Positions 25,715 through 34,645 of a DNA stretch of 60,084 bases are shown here, one piece after another. Made by a program: the position numbers and the translations under genes. How positions within the stretch are numbered: position 1 is the first letter of the stretch; each line of letters starts with the position of its first letter. The DNA comes from DATLMR01 sp035634255 (GTDB taxonomy: Bacteria > Acidobacteriota > Blastocatellia > UBA7656). Location of the stretch: NCBI GenBank assembly GCA_035634255.1, contig DASQDI010000161.1:1-60084 (forward strand), written 5' to 3'. The notes under the pieces are model-generated. The model searched no databases. It worked only from the letters and a program-made list of their open reading frames with translations, and was not told the DNA's origin.

Positions 25715-27580
25715 ATGAAGCGATATTTTCTAACACCCTTTTTGATCGGCATGATGATCGGCCTGACCGGCGTAAGCGCGCCGGCGTCGGGCCGGGACCG
25801 GGCCACGAGTAACGCGAACTTCATGCCGCTCGAAGAGATTCGGCCCGGCATGAAGGGCCACGGATTCTCCGTCTTCCAGGGCAGCAAGCCCGAGCGCTTC
25901 GAGGTCGAGGTGCTCGGACTGCTCGACGGGATGAACAACCCGAAGCAGAGCATCATCATCGCGCGGCTCGGCGGCCCGCTCGTGGAGCGCACCAGCGTCT
26001 TCGCGGGGATGAGCGGCAGCCCCGTCTACATCGACGGCAAGCTCGTGGGGGCCGTCGCCTACGCCTTCCCCTTCGCCAAAGAGCCCATCGCCGGGATTCA
26101 GCCGATCAAGTACATGGTCGAGATATTCGAGCGGAGCGAAGACCCCGAGCCGAGCACGAGCACGCGCGTCAGCTTCAACACTTTAATGTCGGCGGCTGAA
26201 ACAGGCTCCCAGAGCCTCCCCCAGGTCACTTCCGCGCGGGTCGGCGCGCAGGCGGCCAGCAGCTCGGCGATGGTCCCATACGTCGGCCAGACCATCATGC
26301 CGATTGCGACGCCCGTGACCTTCTCCGGCATCCCGCAGTCCGTGGTCGACCTGTTCGCCGCGGACCTGAAGAAAGTGGGCATCCAGCCCATCGCGGGCAT
26401 CGGCGGCGGGTCGAGCCTCGCGCCGATGGTCCCCTCGAACGAGACGACCCTGGCTCCCGGTTCGAGCGTGAGCGTGCAGCTGGTCCGCGGGGACTTCACC
26501 ATCGACGCGGCGGGCACGGTGACCTACCGGGACGGCGAGCGCATATACGCCTTCGGTCACCCGTTCCTGAGCTCGGGGCAGACCTCGTGGCCGATGGCCG
26601 AGTCGTCCGTCGTCACGGTCATCCCGAACCTCAACAACTCCTTCAAGCTCTCCGCGAGCGGCAACCTCGTCGGCTCGATCAGCCAGGACAGGTCGACCGG
26701 GGTGTTCGGGAAGCTCGGGGAGCAGCCGCGCATGGTCCCGGTCCGGATGAAGGTGCGGACCAGCCGCAACAAGATCGAAGATTATAATTTCGAGATCGTT
26801 TCCGACTCCTTCCTGACGCCCCTGCTGATGAAGATCGCGATGTTTTCGGCCATAACGGCGACGGAGCGACAGGTCGGGAACCAGACGATCAAGCTGAACG
26901 GCCGCATATCGGTCAACGGCCAGCCCGACATTATTCTGGACAACAGCTTCTCCATGCCGAACGGCGCGTCGTTTCTGGCCGTCTCGACCGTGGAGCGCCC
27001 TCTGGCCATGCTCTTCAACAGCGGCTTCGACGCGATAGACCTGCGCGGGATCGAGGTCGAAGTCTCCTCCGCCGATAGCCGTTCGAGCGGGCAGCTCAGC
27101 CGCCTGTGGATCGATAAGACCGAAGTGCGCAGGGGCGAGAGCATAGAGATTCAGGCCTTCGCGCGCAACGACAACGGGGCCGAGTTCGTCGAGCGCATAC
27201 CGTTCGAGATCCCGGCGGACGCCCCGGCCGGGCCTCTGGTCATCATCATAGGCGACGGCGCGTCGATCAACCAGACGGAGCGCTCGCAGCCGTCGGCGGA
27301 CTTCGTGCCCAAAGACCTCGGCCAGCTGGTCCGGGCGATCAACAAGCTTAAGAAGAACAACCGGCTCTACATGAAGGCGATCTACGCGGGCACGGGCGCG
27401 ATAGTCAACAACGAAGAGATGCCCACGCTGCCGCCTTCGGTGCTCGCCACCCTCGGCTCTCAGCGCACATCGGGCGGCTACACGCCCCTCGCGATAGCGA
27501 CCCTCGCCGAGCGGGAGCTTCCGCCATCGCAGTTCATAGTGAGCGGGCAACAGTCGATAACGGTCAACGTCGTAAAGTAA
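25715..27580 (+). CDS. SpoIVB-type S55 peptidase domain protein, exported
   Basis: 621 residues from the ATG at 25715, which opens a signal peptide (MKRYFLTPFLIGMMIGLTGV, cut near ASG); the frame open from 25634 has no better start. The S55 domain covers about 30-400: MPLEEIRPGMKGHGFSVF, then the nucleophile Ser101 in VFAGMSGSPVYIDGKLVGA, and GERIYAFGHPFLSSGQTSWP farther on, which brings the family histidine. The C-terminal 220 residues are a beta-rich domain. In Bacillus SpoIVB this fold is a signalling protease; homologues in non-sporulating bacteria are of unknown role. Periplasmic location is inferred. A secreted beta-propeller gene follows on the same strand. Confidence 0.85.
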   Translation: MKRYFLTPFLIGMMIGLTGVSAPASGRDRATSNANFMPLEEIRPGMKGHGFSVFQGSKPERFEVEVLGLLDGMNNPKQSIIIARLGGPLVERTSVFAGMSGSPVYIDGKLVGAVAYAFPFAKEPIAGIQPIKYMVEIFERSEDPEPSTSTRVSFNTLMSAAETGSQSLPQVTSARVGAQAASSSAMVPYVGQTIMPIATPVTFSGIPQSVVDLFAADLKKVGIQPIAGIGGGSSLAPMVPSNETTLAPGSSVSVQLVRGDFTIDAAGTVTYRDGERIYAFGHPFLSSGQTSWPMAESSVVTVIPNLNNSFKLSASGNLVGSISQDRSTGVFGKLGEQPRMVPVRMKVRTSRNKIEDYNFEIVSDSFLTPLLMKIAMFSAITATERQVGNQTIKLNGRISVNGQPDIILDNSFSMPNGASFLAVSTVERPLAMLFNSGFDAIDLRGIEVEVSSADSRSSGQLSRLWIDKTEVRRGESIEIQAFARNDNGAEFVERIPFEIPADAPAGPLVIIIGDGASINQTERSQPSADFVPKDLGQLVRAINKLKKNNRLYMKAIYAGTGAIVNNEEMPTLPPSVLATLGSQRTSGGYTPLAIATLAERELPPSQFIVSGQQSITVNVVK

Positions 27581-27720
27581 GCGAAGCGGGGCAGGCGGTC
27601 TGATTTCCGCCTGCCTCAACATCGATGTCAGGAACCGAAGGAGCCCGCGCGCGCAGCGGGCCTTATTTTTTCTCGGCGCGGCGCGGATTATTTGAGATCG
27701 CAGTGAAAGGAAATTCCCGA

Positions 27721-29928
27721 ATGTTTAGACGCTCGGCCCCGATCAGGGCCGCCATCGTTTCTCTCCTGCTGGCGCTCGCGACCGGCCCCGCTTTCGCCGG
27801 GGGCCCCGTCTTCTGGGAAGTGTCCAGGCAGCAGGACATCGTAAAGGGCGACGCGCGCGGAGTCTCCATAGCCGACAACGGCACCATCATGCTCGCCCCG
27901 GCTTTCTCGCTCGTGTACGACACGAAGGAGGCTTACATATGGTCCAGCGCCTCCGACGCCGCGGGGAACATTTATCTCGGGACCGGGCACGAGGGGCGCA
28001 TCTTCAAGGTCGAGCCCGGCGGCGCGGGCCGGCTGCTCTACGACGCGGGCGAGCTTGACGTGACGGCGCTCGCGACCGATTCGCAGGGCAACCTCTACGC
28101 GGGCACTTCCCCCGACGGCAAGATATACAAGATCGCCCCCGACGGGCGGCAGGCCATCTTCTACGACCCCCCCGACAAATATATCTGGTCTCTTTTGATC
28201 GACCCGGCGACTTCTACTCTTTACGCCGGGACCGGGGACAAGGGCATCATCTACAGGATAGATCAGGCGGGGCGAGCCACGACGCTAGCCGACACGACGG
28301 AGAACAACATCACCTCGCTCGCCTTCGACAGGAGCGGCAACGTGATCGCGGGCACGGACCCCTCGGGACTCGTGCTCCGCGTGTCGTCAGACGGCAAGAC
28401 TTTCGCGCTCTTCGATTCGCCCATGCAGGAGATTCACGCCCTCGCGGTCGCGGCGGACGGCTCCATCTTCGCCCTCGGCATCAACCAGCAGGGCACGGCC
28501 GCGAAGCAGGCGGGCGGCGGCGCTTCCACGAGCACCACCGCGTCCGGCGAGACGGTCATAACCATCTCCGCGACTGACGAGGCCGACCCCCAGGCCTCGG
28601 GAGTATCCGCGGACCTGTCGGGGCTAGCCAGCCGGAGTCGCAGGTCTTCGGCCGGCGCGCGGAGCGCCGTCTTCCGCGTCCTGCCGGACGGGGGGAGCGA
28701 GGATTATTGGAGCGCGGGCGACGCCGTGAGCTTCGGCCTTAAAGCCATGCCCGACGGCCGCCTGCTCGTCGGCACGGGCAACAAAGGCAGGGTCTACTCC
28801 GTGGCACCCGACCGCTCTTCCACGCTCCTCGTGCAGTCGCCCGAAGATCAGACGTCCACGCTCCTTTCGGTCGGCGAAAATATCTACGCAACGTCGAGCA
28901 ATCTCGGCAGGCTCTATCGCATCGGGCGGCAGCCCGCGACCGAAGGCACGTACATCTCTCCGGTGCACGACACGAGATTCGCGGGTCACTGGGGGGTGAT
29001 AAACTGGCGCGGCGCGGGCAACATCGAGTTGCAGACCCGCAGCGGGAACACCGAGAGCCCCGACGCGACATGGAGCGACTGGTCCTCCGCGTACCGAAAC
29101 GCCTCGGGCGATCAGATAGCGAGCCCGCGCGCGCGCTTCATTCAGTGGCGCGCGACGTTACGTTCGGGCGGGCGAGCGGGCGCGGACGCGGGCGCGACCC
29201 TGCAATCGGTCACGGTCGCTTACCTGCCGCGCAACCAGGCCCCGGTCATTTCCTCCGTGAGCGTCCTGCCCCCCGGCGTGGCCTTGCAGGAGCAGCCCCT
29301 CGGCGTGGACCCTTCCATCGCGACTTCGGGCATAGACCCGCAGGTGTTCGGGGTCATATCGAGCATCCCTCCGCGCCGCTTCTTTCAGAGGGGCGCGCGA
29401 ACGGTCACATGGCAGGCGTCCGACCCCAACAGCGACACCCTGACATACACGCTCCTCTACCGAACGCTCGGCGACACGCAATGGCACGTCCTCGGCGAAG
29501 ACCTCTCGCAGACTTATTTCACCATCGATGGCAACAGGCTCCCCGACGCTGCCTACGTCTTCAAGGTCCACGCGAGCGATTCGCCCAGCAACCCTTCCGA
29601 CGTCGCCCTGGTGAGCGAAGAGGTCACCGACACCGTCGAGATCGACAACACACCGCCCACGATCAAAGCGACTGGACCGACAAACAGCGGCCGGACGACG
29701 GAGGCGGCATTCGAGGTCTCGGACACGACCAGCCGTGTGGTCAAAGGTGAGTACAGCGTGGACGGTGGCCCGTGGCAGACGATCTTCCCTGTTGACGGCA
29801 TAGCCGATTCCTCCCAGGAAACCTTCCGCGTGAAGGTGACTTTCGATAAACCGGGCGAGCACGTCATAGCCTTCCGCTGCTCGGACTCAAGCTCGAACGT
29901 CGGCACGAGTAAGCTGACCGTGAGGTAG
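27721..29928 (+). CDS. secreted beta-propeller protein with C-terminal Ig-like domain
   Basis: 735 residues from the ATG at 27721 (AAAGGAA upstream), which opens a signal peptide ending GPAFAGG. Residues about 60-430 contain repeated blades of the type DxxGNIYLGTGHEGRIFKV, GNLYAGTSPDGKIYKI and STLYAGTGDKGIIYRI, interrupted by a Ser/Thr/Ala-rich insert near 260-320. Later parts contain fibronectin/Ig-like segments, ending in an Ig-like domain with bacterial surface character (EYSVDGGPWQTIFPVDG). No enzyme motif. It lies 140 nt after the S55 gene and may share its transcript; a strong terminator follows. Confidence 0.82.
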   Translation: MFRRSAPIRAAIVSLLLALATGPAFAGGPVFWEVSRQQDIVKGDARGVSIADNGTIMLAPAFSLVYDTKEAYIWSSASDAAGNIYLGTGHEGRIFKVEPGGAGRLLYDAGELDVTALATDSQGNLYAGTSPDGKIYKIAPDGRQAIFYDPPDKYIWSLLIDPATSTLYAGTGDKGIIYRIDQAGRATTLADTTENNITSLAFDRSGNVIAGTDPSGLVLRVSSDGKTFALFDSPMQEIHALAVAADGSIFALGINQQGTAAKQAGGGASTSTTASGETVITISATDEADPQASGVSADLSGLASRSRRSSAGARSAVFRVLPDGGSEDYWSAGDAVSFGLKAMPDGRLLVGTGNKGRVYSVAPDRSSTLLVQSPEDQTSTLLSVGENIYATSSNLGRLYRIGRQPATEGTYISPVHDTRFAGHWGVINWRGAGNIELQTRSGNTESPDATWSDWSSAYRNASGDQIASPRARFIQWRATLRSGGRAGADAGATLQSVTVAYLPRNQAPVISSVSVLPPGVALQEQPLGVDPSIATSGIDPQVFGVISSIPPRRFFQRGARTVTWQASDPNSDTLTYTLLYRTLGDTQWHVLGEDLSQTYFTIDGNRLPDAAYVFKVHASDSPSNPSDVALVSEEVTDTVEIDNTPPTIKATGPTNSGRTTEAAFEVSDTTSRVVKGEYSVDGGPWQTIFPVDGIADSSQETFRVKVTFDKPGEHVIAFRCSDSSSNVGTSKLTVR

Positions 29929-29966
29929 GTACGTTTTGAGGCCGACGTGAGATTTAGGGAGAGACC

Positions 29967-30001
29967 GCCCGGACCGGGCTTCACTTGGTCCGGGCTTCTT
30001 A
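29967..30001 (+). terminator. intrinsic terminator after the beta-propeller gene
   Basis: GCCCGGACC (29967-29975) pairs perfectly with GGTCCGGGC (29987-29995); TTCTTATT follows. It begins 38 nt after the stop. Confidence 0.75.
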
Positions 30002-30072
30002 TTGGTTTATACTCCCGGGAGGCGGTGACTAACCGAGCTTCTCCAGGTCAGAAAGCAATTACGGAGAACCGC

Positions 30073-30504
30073 ATGACCAACGATAATCCCACGGATAGGA
30101 TGCCGGGCAATACGTCTGAAATTATTCTGGGCGCGATCAAAAACCTTTCTGACAAAATAACCGCGCTGGACCGGAAGGTTGACGCCCGCCTGCACGATAC
30201 TCGCCCGCTCTGGGAAGGGGTGCAGGAACAATTAAGCGAGATACGAGCCAGGCTTGGGAATGTTGGAGATAGACTGGGAAATGTGGAAGGCAGATTGGGA
30301 AACCTTGAAGACAGGTTCGGAGCCTTGGAGGACAGGTTTATAATTCTTGAAAACCGGCAGGCGGCAATGCATGCCGACTCGGAGAAATGGTTCCGTAGTC
30401 TGGAACGAAGGCTGGAGGCCAACACCATCGAGATTAATAAGCTTACCGGCGAGATGCGCGGCGTCGATGAGCGTCTCTCAAGCCTTGAGCCGAAACCTTC
30501 TTAA
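30073..30504 (+). CDS. small coiled-coil protein with heptad-unit duplications
   Basis: 143 residues from the ATG at 30073 (GGAG upstream). From residue 15 on it is almost all helix. Between about 62 and 94 the unit RLGNVGD / RLGNVEG / RLGNLED / RFGALED / RF repeats every seven residues, a textbook coiled-coil grown by duplication of a 21-nt unit. A second helical part holds ENRQAAMHADSEKWF and RRLEANTIEINKL. There is no signal or membrane segment. Base composition is visibly lower in GC than the neighbouring genes, hinting at a separate origin. Similar short coiled-coils occur as orphan genes and in phages; function unknown. Confidence 0.68.
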   Translation: MTNDNPTDRMPGNTSEIILGAIKNLSDKITALDRKVDARLHDTRPLWEGVQEQLSEIRARLGNVGDRLGNVEGRLGNLEDRFGALEDRFIILENRQAAMHADSEKWFRSLERRLEANTIEINKLTGEMRGVDERLSSLEPKPS

Positions 30505-30532
30505 TCTCGCGGGCCGATTCACATAAGCCACT

Positions 30533-31552
30533 CTATATTTGATGCTCGTAACCTGAAGGCGTCAGGACTTCGAGCTGGCCGTCACGGTCCAGGTATAGGC
30601 CGGGGTGCTCAACAATCTCCCCGATCATCGTGATGGGCTCATCAAAATCTTTCGATAGCTCGATCAACCGATCACTCTTTTCCTGAGAGACGGTGAAAAG
30701 CAGCTCGTATTCTTCCCCTCCGTGCAGCGCGAGGTTGAGCGGCTCGATCTTCATTCCGGCGGCAGCCAGCGTCTTCACGCACTCCGAGACCGGGACGGCA
30801 TCCGCCTTGATGATCGCGCCGCACCGGCTCTCTTCGAGTATGTGCGAGAGGTCGCCCGACAGCCCGTCGCTGATGTCGATCATCGCCGAGGCTATGTGCG
30901 CCTCCCCGATCAACCTCCCCTCTTTCAACCGGGGCGCGGGGGAGAGGTGCCGGAGGAGCGCCCGCATAATCATGTTGTCGGCTGATTCGCCCGCGTCGTC
31001 TTTCATGAATTGATCGAGCCTGTGCCCGCTCTGGAGCAGGCCGAGCCCGAGCATGGATGCCCCGAGCGAGCCTGTCACGAATATCCGGTCGCCCGGCTTC
31101 GCGCCCGCGCGCGTCACGGCGCGGCCCGTCGCGCACTCGCCTATCACGCTCGTGTCGATGAAGAGAGCGCCGGGAGAGCCTGACGTGTCGCCTCCGACGA
31201 GCGAGACGCCCGAGGCTTCTGACACCTCGATAACTCCGCGCATCACCTCGCTCGCAAGTTCGCTTGAGCTTGCGCGGGGCAGGGCGATGCTGACCATCGC
31301 GAATTTCGGGACCCCTCCCATCGCGGCCACATCGCTCAGAGTGACCGCCAGAGCCTTGCGGCCAATGGCGTCGGGCGGCATCCAATCCAGCCGGAAGTGA
31401 ACGCCCTCGATCATCAGGTCGCAACAGGCCAGCAGGTCCGACGGCCCCTCGCAGCTTATGACCGCCGCGTCGTCGCCGATGCCGACGGCCACGCGCTCGC
31501 CGGGCCGCGCCCTCTCCCGTATCTTCGAGATGATCTGAAACTCTCCCGCCAT
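30533..31552 (-). CDS. thiL: thiamine-monophosphate kinase
   Basis: 339 residues, in the usual range. ThiL phosphorylates thiamine monophosphate to the active diphosphate, the cofactor needed by the E1 enzyme at 6-8 kb. The N-terminal ATP/Mg motif VGIGDDAAVI lies near 23-32, DLMIEGVHFRLDW near 45, SDVAAMGG near 73, VGGDTSGS near 118 and MIDISDGLSGDL near 215. The last 100 residues match the AIRS C-domain (LHGGEEYELLFTV). No TPP riboswitch was found in the 130-nt gap upstream. It is convergent with the coiled-coil gene. Confidence 0.95.
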   Translation of the reverse strand: MAGEFQIISKIRERARPGERVAVGIGDDAAVISCEGPSDLLACCDLMIEGVHFRLDWMPPDAIGRKALAVTLSDVAAMGGVPKFAMVSIALPRASSSELASEVMRGVIEVSEASGVSLVGGDTSGSPGALFIDTSVIGECATGRAVTRAGAKPGDRIFVTGSLGASMLGLGLLQSGHRLDQFMKDDAGESADNMIMRALLRHLSPAPRLKEGRLIGEAHIASAMIDISDGLSGDLSHILEESRCGAIIKADAVPVSECVKTLAAAGMKIEPLNLALHGGEEYELLFTVSQEKSDRLIELSKDFDEPITMIGEIVEHPGLYLDRDGQLEVLTPSGYEHQI

Positions 31553-31684
31553 AGCTCGCCTCTCCGAAAATCAGATGGTAACACCGCGCCCCCGCGTCCA
31601 ACAATTAGTCTAGAATTACATACTACCGTGTTATAGAATGAACCCGCTCTGCCTCCACCCGAATTCCCCGTGAGATCGAACGCG

Positions 31685-32278
31685 ATGAAATCGAAGACCG
31701 GTGAGCTATCGGTGCGTACGGATGAGATCGATCTGTACGGAGAGCTGGCGACCTACGCCCAGCTTTCGCCCGAAGAGCAGGAAGCCCGCGCGATGGAGAT
31801 GTCGAAGGCCGAGGAGACGGAGCCCGCGGCGACGCCCGAGCCATCTTTCGAGCGGGCACACGAACTCTCCCCGCCGGAGGTTGAGTGCATTGAATCCGCG
31901 CCGCCCGACATGAGTCCCGGCTTAAGTCCCGACATGGGTTCGGATACGGACTCTGCTTTACAGGTGAAGATTGAGCAGGTCCCCGCGAGAATGGGGACCG
32001 GAGATTTATTGAGCGCTTTCGCTTCCTTTACGGACGGCGCTCTCCCGCCGAACTCCGTAAGGTCTCAGACGTCAGCGTGCCCGGCTTGCGGCTGCGAGTC
32101 GGACTCGGACGACCTCTTCTGCGTCGCGTGCGGGGCGTTCATCGACGAGCCCGCGGCTCTCGAACTGCCCGCCGACCCGGCGCGCGCCACGCCGCTCGCC
32201 GACCTCGCCTGCACCGACTGCGGAGAGAACATCACGCCGGACGAAATCTTCTGCCCTTCATGCGGGGTCGTCCTGTGA
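31685..32278 (+). CDS. double zinc-ribbon protein
   Basis: 197 residues from the ATG at 31685; a GTG at 31670 is a less likely start. The first 125 residues are acidic and low in complexity (EEQEARAMEMSKAEETEP), probably unfolded. The C-terminus has two zinc ribbons: CPACGCESDSDDLFCVACG and, after a Pro/Ala linker, CTDCGENITPDEIFCPSCG. This looks like a protein-protein or nucleic-acid adaptor; similar double zinc ribbons occur at the ends of many uncharacterised proteins. Its last 21 bases overlap the end of the convergent U-type scaffold gene. Confidence 0.75.
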   Translation: MKSKTGELSVRTDEIDLYGELATYAQLSPEEQEARAMEMSKAEETEPAATPEPSFERAHELSPPEVECIESAPPDMSPGLSPDMGSDTDSALQVKIEQVPARMGTGDLLSAFASFTDGALPPNSVRSQTSACPACGCESDSDDLFCVACGAFIDEPAALELPADPARATPLADLACTDCGENITPDEIFCPSCGVVL

Positions 32279-32641
32279 AGCCCTCCGCGCGATGTCGTCG
32301 AGCGCCTCGCGCAGGGCTTCGAGGGCGAGGGCCGCGCAGTGCTTCTTCGCGGGCGGCAGGTGCCCGAGCGCGTCGGTGATGTCGGCCCGGCCGAGCGTCT
32401 GAAGCTCTGAGACCGGCCGGCCCGTTATCAGCTCGGTCAGCACCGAGGCGGCGGCGATGGTGGGCGGGCAGCCCTGCGCCCTGACCTTCGCTTCCGAAAG
32501 CCTCCCGCCGTCGACCCGCACGGTCAGCCTGATCCGATCCATGCAGACTTCATTGATGACATCGCCCACGCCCGAAGGGCTCTCAAGCTCTCCCACGTTG
32601 CGAGGGTTGGCGATGTGCTCGGCGACCTGCTTGCTGTACAT
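32258..32641 (-). CDS. IscU/NifU-type Fe-S scaffold, divergent second copy
   Basis: 127 residues with the U-type fold. The three scaffold cysteines are Cys33 (EVCMDRI), Cys58 (AQGCPPTI) and Cys102 (KKHCAAL), and the helper aspartate is Asp35. The usual GAPxCGD loop is lost and the HscA-recognition motif LPPVK reads LPPAK. It shares little sequence with the IscU of the operon upstream. It lies 6 nt after the second desulfurase gene, so the two likely form a working pair, perhaps for another client or stress state. Confidence 0.82.
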   Translation of the reverse strand: MYSKQVAEHIANPRNVGELESPSGVGDVINEVCMDRIRLTVRVDGGRLSEAKVRAQGCPPTIAAASVLTELITGRPVSELQTLGRADITDALGHLPPAKKHCAALALEALREALDDIARRASQDDPA

Positions 32642-32647
32642 AGGGCC

Positions 32648-33847
32648 TCAAAAAGCGGTGGGGTCCATCAGCTCGGCCCCGCCCGCGGGCAGCATCTCGC
32701 GCAATTTCGCGACCGTCTCTTCCAGCACGCCGAGCGCGTAATCGATCTCTTCGCGCGTCGTGTACGCGCCGAGGCTGAGGCGCAGGCTGCCGCGCACCCG
32801 CTCGCGCGTGAGCCCGAGCGCGGTGAGCACGTGGCTCGGCTCAAGCGAGCCCGAAGCGCAGGCGGACCCGGTCGAGACGGCGATGCCCTTCAGGTCGAGG
32901 GCGATCAGGAGGCTCTCCCCATCGACCCCATGAAAACTCAGGTTGGATACGTTCGGGACGCGGCGCCCGGCGTCGCCATTTATGAGCACGCCGGGGATGC
33001 GGCCGATGGCCTCGCGCTCGAAATAATCCCTCAGTTCGCGCAGGCGGGCCGAGCGCTCTCCGAACTGTTCGCGCGCGAGTTCCGATGCGCGCCCGAGGCC
33101 CACGATGCCGGGGACGTTTTCGGTCCCCGGCCTGCGGTCGCGCTCGTGGTGGCCCCCGTAAAAGAGCTTGCCCAGGCGCGTGCCCTTTCTCACGTAAAGC
33201 GCGCCTATTCCTTTCGGCCCATGAAACTTGTGGCCCGAAAGCGAGAGCAGGTCGACCCCCATCCTCTTAACGTCGACGGTAATCTTGCCGACCGACTGCA
33301 CGGCGTCCGTGTGAAAGTGGAGGTGATCCATCCCCGAAGCCCGCGCGCGCGCGACCAGTTCCGCGACCTCCTCGACCGGCTGGACCGAGCCCGTCTCGTT
33401 GTTGGCATGCATTATCGTAACGAGAATCGTATCGTCACTGATGGCCGACGCCACGTCTTCGACCGCGACCAGCCCGGAGCCCGAGACGGGCAGGTAGGTG
33501 AGCCGGTAACCCATCGCCTCAAGCGCCTCGCACGTCGCGAGCACGGCCGGGTGCTCTATCTTGGAAGTGATGATGTGGCGGCCGTGTTCTCTGTGGGCTT
33601 CGGCGATACCTCGGATGGCGAGGTTGTCGGCTTCGGTCCCGCCGGAGACGAAGACGACTTCTCCGGGCGCGGCGTTGATGAGCGAGGCCACCTGCCGCCG
33701 CGCGTATTCGACCGCGGCCTTCGCGCGCTGCCCGAACGAGTGGACGGACTGCGCGTTGCCGCTCTCTTCCGAAAAGTAGGGCAGCATCGCGTCGATAACT
33801 TCGGGCGCGGTCGCCGTCGTCGCGCTGTTGTCGAGATAGATGGGCAT
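32648..33847 (-). CDS. cysteine desulfurase, second copy
   Basis: 399 residues of the NifS/IscS PLP enzyme family, which takes sulfur from cysteine as a bound persulfide. PLP Lys207 lies in LSLSGHKFHGPKG, the catalytic Cys330 in STGSACASGSLEPSHV, and HANNETGSVQP near 148 contacts the cofactor. The Cys loop is long, as in IscS/NifS and unlike SufS. It differs strongly from the first desulfurase at 38-39 kb and lacks that enzyme's long C-terminal tail, ending after MDPTAF. It follows the isc operon behind the heptamer element and precedes the second scaffold gene. Confidence 0.93.
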   Translation of the reverse strand: MPIYLDNSATTATAPEVIDAMLPYFSEESGNAQSVHSFGQRAKAAVEYARRQVASLINAAPGEVVFVSGGTEADNLAIRGIAEAHREHGRHIITSKIEHPAVLATCEALEAMGYRLTYLPVSGSGLVAVEDVASAISDDTILVTIMHANNETGSVQPVEEVAELVARARASGMDHLHFHTDAVQSVGKITVDVKRMGVDLLSLSGHKFHGPKGIGALYVRKGTRLGKLFYGGHHERDRRPGTENVPGIVGLGRASELAREQFGERSARLRELRDYFEREAIGRIPGVLINGDAGRRVPNVSNLSFHGVDGESLLIALDLKGIAVSTGSACASGSLEPSHVLTALGLTRERVRGSLRLSLGAYTTREEIDYALGVLEETVAKLREMLPAGGAELMDPTAF

Positions 33848-33850
33848 AGA

Positions 33851-34006
33851 TCAGGGGTCAGCGGTCAGGAGTCGGGGGCCGGTGAGAGAACAAGCGCGTG
33901 GATGATTAGAGGTGCGGGGACCGGGGAGCAGGTGATGAGAGGCTCTCTTTATAGAACCCCTCCCTACCCTGACTCCTGAATCCTGACCCCTAGCCCCCGG
34001 CCCCTG
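33851..34006. repeat. heptamer-repeat element with inverted arms, copy 2
   Basis: The left arm (33851-33885) reads TCAGGGG, TCAGCGG, TCAGGAG, TCGGGGG, CCGG; the right arm (33967-34006), read on the minus strand, gives CCGGGGG, CTAGGGG, TCAGGAT, TCAGGAG, TCAGGG. The core contains an ATAGAA-CC stretch also present in copy 1. It exactly fills the gap between iscX and the second desulfurase gene (2-4 nt from each), so its folded RNA could attenuate read-through. Confidence 0.7.
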
Positions 34007-34007
34007 C

Positions 34008-34226
34008 TCACCCCTCCTTCTCTTCCTGCCATTCTTCGTACCAGGCCATTTGAATGGCTTCGAGCTTCTTCTCGTTCGAGCCCTTGGGGTCACCCGTGAA
34101 GCCGTCCAGGGCCATTACCCAGTGATAAAGATCGGTGAACCGCACGCTCAGAGGGTCCACGTCCCCGTGCGCTTCCAGCAATCTGATGGCTATCTCTTCG
34201 GTATCGGTCCAGTCCAGTTCCGCCAT
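34008..34226 (-). CDS. iscX: Fe-S assembly protein IscX
   Basis: 72 residues, slightly longer than the 66 of E. coli. Family hallmarks are LDWTDTEEIAIRLLE at the start, DPLSVRFTDLYHWVMAL in the middle and GSNEKKLEAIQMAWYEEW at the end. IscX is a small acidic protein that binds IscS and iron and tunes cluster assembly speed. As in proteobacteria it closes the isc operon, 19 nt after fdx. Confidence 0.95.
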   Translation of the reverse strand: MAELDWTDTEEIAIRLLEAHGDVDPLSVRFTDLYHWVMALDGFTGDPKGSNEKKLEAIQMAWYEEWQEEKEG

Positions 34227-34245
34227 TAAGCCTCCCTCGTTCGGA

Positions 34246-34644
34246 TCAGTCTTCGACTATCTCTACAGTGACATCGCCTCTGACCACGGCCTGGCACCCG
34301 AGGCGCGAATGCAGGGTCAGGCCGTCGGCCATGTAGAGCCGGTCGTCTTCGTCCTCCTCCATCGGCGTGAGGTTCTCTTCCCCGGCTTTGACTATAACGT
34401 GGCAGGTTGTGCAGGCGCAGTTCCCCCCGCAGGCGTGTTGCAGGTAGATGCCGTTGTTGAGCGCGACATCGAGCAGGGAGCCTTCGCGCCCGTGGTCGTG
34501 ATAGGGGGTGACGCCCGGCTCGTACTCGACCGTGGAGATCGGCTCGCCCAGCCTGTTCAGAAAAACGACTTTATAGACCTTCTTCTCGGTTTCCGGGCGG
34601 CCCTCGTCTATCACCGCCCCGGCGGTTGTGTCTCTTCCTTCCAC
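34246..34644 (-). CDS. fdx: [2Fe-2S] ferredoxin of the ISC system
   Basis: 132 residues. Cluster ligands are Cys72, Cys78 and Cys81 in HACGGNCACTTCHV and Cys117 in RLGCQAV, the adrenodoxin/ISC-type spacing. A 22-residue head precedes the usual start of the fold (YKVVFLN). It gives electrons for cluster formation on IscU. The gene follows hscA after one base. Confidence 0.95.
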   Translation of the reverse strand: MEGRDTTAGAVIDEGRPETEKKVYKVVFLNRLGEPISTVEYEPGVTPYHDHGREGSLLDVALNNGIYLQHACGGNCACTTCHVIVKAGEENLTPMEEDEDDRLYMADGLTLHSRLGCQAVVRGDVTVEIVED

Positions 34645-34645
34645 T

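Noticed and set aside
31553..31684. TPP riboswitch before thiL
   Set aside because: The conserved CUGAGA and ACCUGA segments are absent.
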